This document shows positions 4,434-5,871 of a DNA stretch of 5,871 nucleotides, in pieces. The stretch spans positions 1-5,871 of the forward strand of contig WREG01000136.1 in assembly GCA_009779455.1 (NCBI GenBank). Reading direction: 5' to 3'. Both the position numbers and the translations under genes were made by a program. The notes beneath the pieces are model-generated. The model saw nothing but the letters and a program-made list of their open reading frames with translations, searched no databases and was not told the DNA's origin. The DNA is from Oscillospiraceae bacterium. Its GTDB lineage: Bacteria > Bacillota > Clostridia > Oscillospirales > Acutalibacteraceae. How positions within the stretch are numbered: the first letter of the stretch is position 1; the number at the start of each line of letters is the position of its first letter.

Positions 4434-5871
4434 ATGTATAAAAAACCGCTTATATTGGAAAACTTTGATAACGCCCGTTCCTGCGAACAGGGAACGGGCC
4501 GCCGCTGGGCGGCTTTCAGCGAAAAGACTTACACATCCGCTGATATTATAACGAAATCCGAACGTCCGGATATTATCCGGGGGCGAAACGCGCTGCGGGT
4601 GGACTACGATTTCCGCTTTGAAACCACCCGGGGCGGAAGCCGCCGATCCTATTGCCATACGTACTCCACGGCGGAAAACCATCTGTCCCTCGGAACTGAG
4701 CTGGCCGACAATCCTGACACATTGGTCGTCCCGGAAGGCGATTACCCCACGCATCTGGGCATTTGGCTTTACGGCAACGGCAGCGACGCATGGATAAACG
4801 GCGGCATCGTCGATTCAAACGGCGCTGTCGAAGACATTGCCTACGGCGACCAGAACTGGACGGGCTGGCGGTTTGTCACCGGGGCGATACCTCCCGGACT
4901 GAAGCTGCCGCTGTACGTTTCGTATCCGCTGCGGCTGCTGTCGGGCAGCCACGCCATTCACGGCACCGTTTGGCTCGGTTCCGTTATGGCTCTGTACGGC
5001 GGCATCGATTTTGACGCAATACCGCCTGAAATTGAGAATATAGAATATAACGCCGACGGGCGCGTCACTGCATACATTTATGACCCCGATGACGAAGAAA
5101 ATAAATGCCCCGCTTCGGGTATTGATATATCGCGCGCTGAAATTTATATCGACGGGGCGCGCCACGGCAAAAACATATCGTTTGCGCCCGACGGCCGGGG
5201 ATTTGCTCTTTCATGCGGGCCGGACTTCCCGCTTTGCGACGGCTATCATAAAGCCACGATCGTCGCATATGACAAAGAGGGCAATGCCGGGCAAAAATCG
5301 GCGTTTTTCCGTCAAAATCAAGGTGTTTCATGGTCTATGCCGCGCGAGGTTTACCTTGGGAACAGTTGGGATATAAAAATAAGCGGCATTGATACCGGCT
5401 ATGGCGAAATGTATATAGAATGGGATTGCGACGACATAATAAAATCATATAATGAGCCGTTTTACCTTTTCAAAACGGATGAAAGCGGGACTGAAACGAC
5501 CCTGCCCGTCACAACCGTTGATTTCGGCATGCTAAGCGGCCCCGCAACCGCCGGGTTCCGCTGTGTGTCGGCACATTATAAAAAAGGCGATGAAACCTTC
5601 GCCTTTTGCCTGCCCGATTTGAAAACAGAGCTGACGGCGGGACTGAACCTCGTCATGCGGCGTTTTTCAAAGGGTTTCGACGCGCAATTTGTAGTGTCTG
5701 ATTTGCAAAACCGCCCTGTATCCGATGCGTATATCCGCTTAAACGGTAAATATCTTGATGAGAATACCGACGAAAACGGTATCCTCACCGTACCCGGCCT
5801 GACCGACGGGGAGCTTGGGCAAAAAATCGAAGCCTCCGCCGCTTACAGGAACGATTGCAGCTATCTTAAAA
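4434..5871 (+). CDS. Large multidomain beta-rich protein with NAGPA-associated carbohydrate-binding-like domain (3' end outside window)
   Basis: The frame stays open for 479 codons to the window edge. Residues 1-190 look like a jelly-roll, carbohydrate-binding-like domain: it opens LILENFDNA, has NALRVDYDF (52-60), THLGIWLYGNGSDAWINGGI (106-125), NWTGWRFVTGAIPPGLKLPL (141-160) and ends GTVWLGSVMALYG (177-189). This matches the domain that follows the glycosidase in secreted phosphodiester glycosidase (NAGPA) proteins. Residues 197-292 look Ig-like (PPEI, AEIYIDG, YHKATIVAYDKEGNAG). Residues 293-410 are unassigned. Residues 417-470 (FVVSDLQNRPVSDAYIRLNG, TDENGILTV) resemble a carboxypeptidase regulatory-like fold. 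There is no signal peptide, no NAGPA domain and no upstream in-frame start, because a TAA lies at 4413-4415. GAGGA at 4420-4424 serves the ATG with a 9-nt gap. Nine Cys residues are seen, many for a secreted Gram-positive protein. The 26-nt gap suggests cotranscription with the exporter. A catalytic domain may lie beyond the window. Confidence 0.75.
   Translation, partial: MYKKPLILENFDNARSCEQGTGRRWAAFSEKTYTSADIITKSERPDIIRGRNALRVDYDFRFETTRGGSRRSYCHTYSTAENHLSLGTELADNPDTLVVPEGDYPTHLGIWLYGNGSDAWINGGIVDSNGAVEDIAYGDQNWTGWRFVTGAIPPGLKLPLYVSYPLRLLSGSHAIHGTVWLGSVMALYGGIDFDAIPPEIENIEYNADGRVTAYIYDPDDEENKCPASGIDISRAEIYIDGARHGKNISFAPDGRGFALSCGPDFPLCDGYHKATIVAYDKEGNAGQKSAFFRQNQGVSWSMPREVYLGNSWDIKISGIDTGYGEMYIEWDCDDIIKSYNEPFYLFKTDESGTETTLPVTTVDFGMLSGPATAGFRCVSAHYKKGDETFAFCLPDLKTELTAGLNLVMRRFSKGFDAQFVVSDLQNRPVSDAYIRLNGKYLDENTDENGILTVPGLTDGELGQKIEASAAYRNDCSYLK
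4473..4499 (+). other. Strong hairpin inside the start of the large gene
   Basis: GCCCGTTCC (4473-4481) and GGAACGGGC (4491-4499) are perfect complements around a 9-nt loop. An alternative fold adds CTG/CAG pairs with one bulged G. It lies at codons 14-22 of the gene, about 40 nt after the ATG. There is no T-run after it, so it is not an intrinsic terminator. It could slow early elongation or be a by-product of the coded peptide. Confidence 0.6.

Noticed and set aside
4473..4499. An intrinsic terminator after the exporter operon
   Set aside because: The hairpin lies inside a coding sequence and no T-run follows it.
4356..5376. Several ORFs in other frames over the large right-hand gene
   Set aside because: The frame from 4434 is open for 479 codons with coherent domain motifs; the others are short, Arg-rich and without ribosome binding sites.

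Overview
The window looks like a chromosomal segment of an uncultured Clostridia-type Firmicute. This is inferred from strong AGGAGG-like ribosome binding sites, sigma-A style promoters, a YlmH-family gene, a DUF1848 gene, a COG4586/COG3694-type ABC-2 exporter, and a moderate-GC coding sequence separated by AT-rich gaps. The species cannot be named from sequence alone.

Left part (1-785): the window opens inside the 3' end of an ABC-F ATPase gene, of which only the linker and C-terminal coiled coil are present. Thirty bases after its stop, a convergent minus-strand ORF ends. That ORF encodes only the N-terminal half of a YlmH-like protein and lacks the S4 RNA-binding half. Its promoter lies almost exactly on top of the promoter of the next, divergent gene.

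Middle (785-1860): a DUF1848 protein carries a radical-SAM-like CX3CX2C cluster at its C-terminus. Its stop codon and last few residues lie in the left arm of a roughly 210-bp inverted-repeat element. Each arm is built of 7-bp units (AATGCAG / AAATAAY), the two arms match at 32 of 33 positions, and the outer edges are TA. The AT-rich core holds a good sigma-A promoter that probably drives the next operon.

Right part (1861-5871): an ATPase and two six-helix permeases form a complete ABC-2 exporter operon, with a 4-nt ATGA overlap and then a 1-nt gap to a TTG start. The gap of 26 nt that follows leads into a large gene that is still open at the window edge (479 codons seen). It begins directly with a carbohydrate-binding-like jelly-roll domain, followed by an Ig-like domain, an unassigned region and a carboxypeptidase-regulatory-like domain, with no signal peptide. 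Closely related domains usually sit in secreted phosphodiester-glycosidase (NAGPA) proteins, so the signal-less architecture beside an exporter is the main oddity.

The most interesting points are the heptad-built inverted-repeat element that both ends one gene and appears to supply the promoter of the next, the half-length YlmH gene, and the signal-less multidomain protein at the end of the exporter operon. I found no RNA genes, CRISPR arrays, transposase genes or convincing intrinsic terminators.
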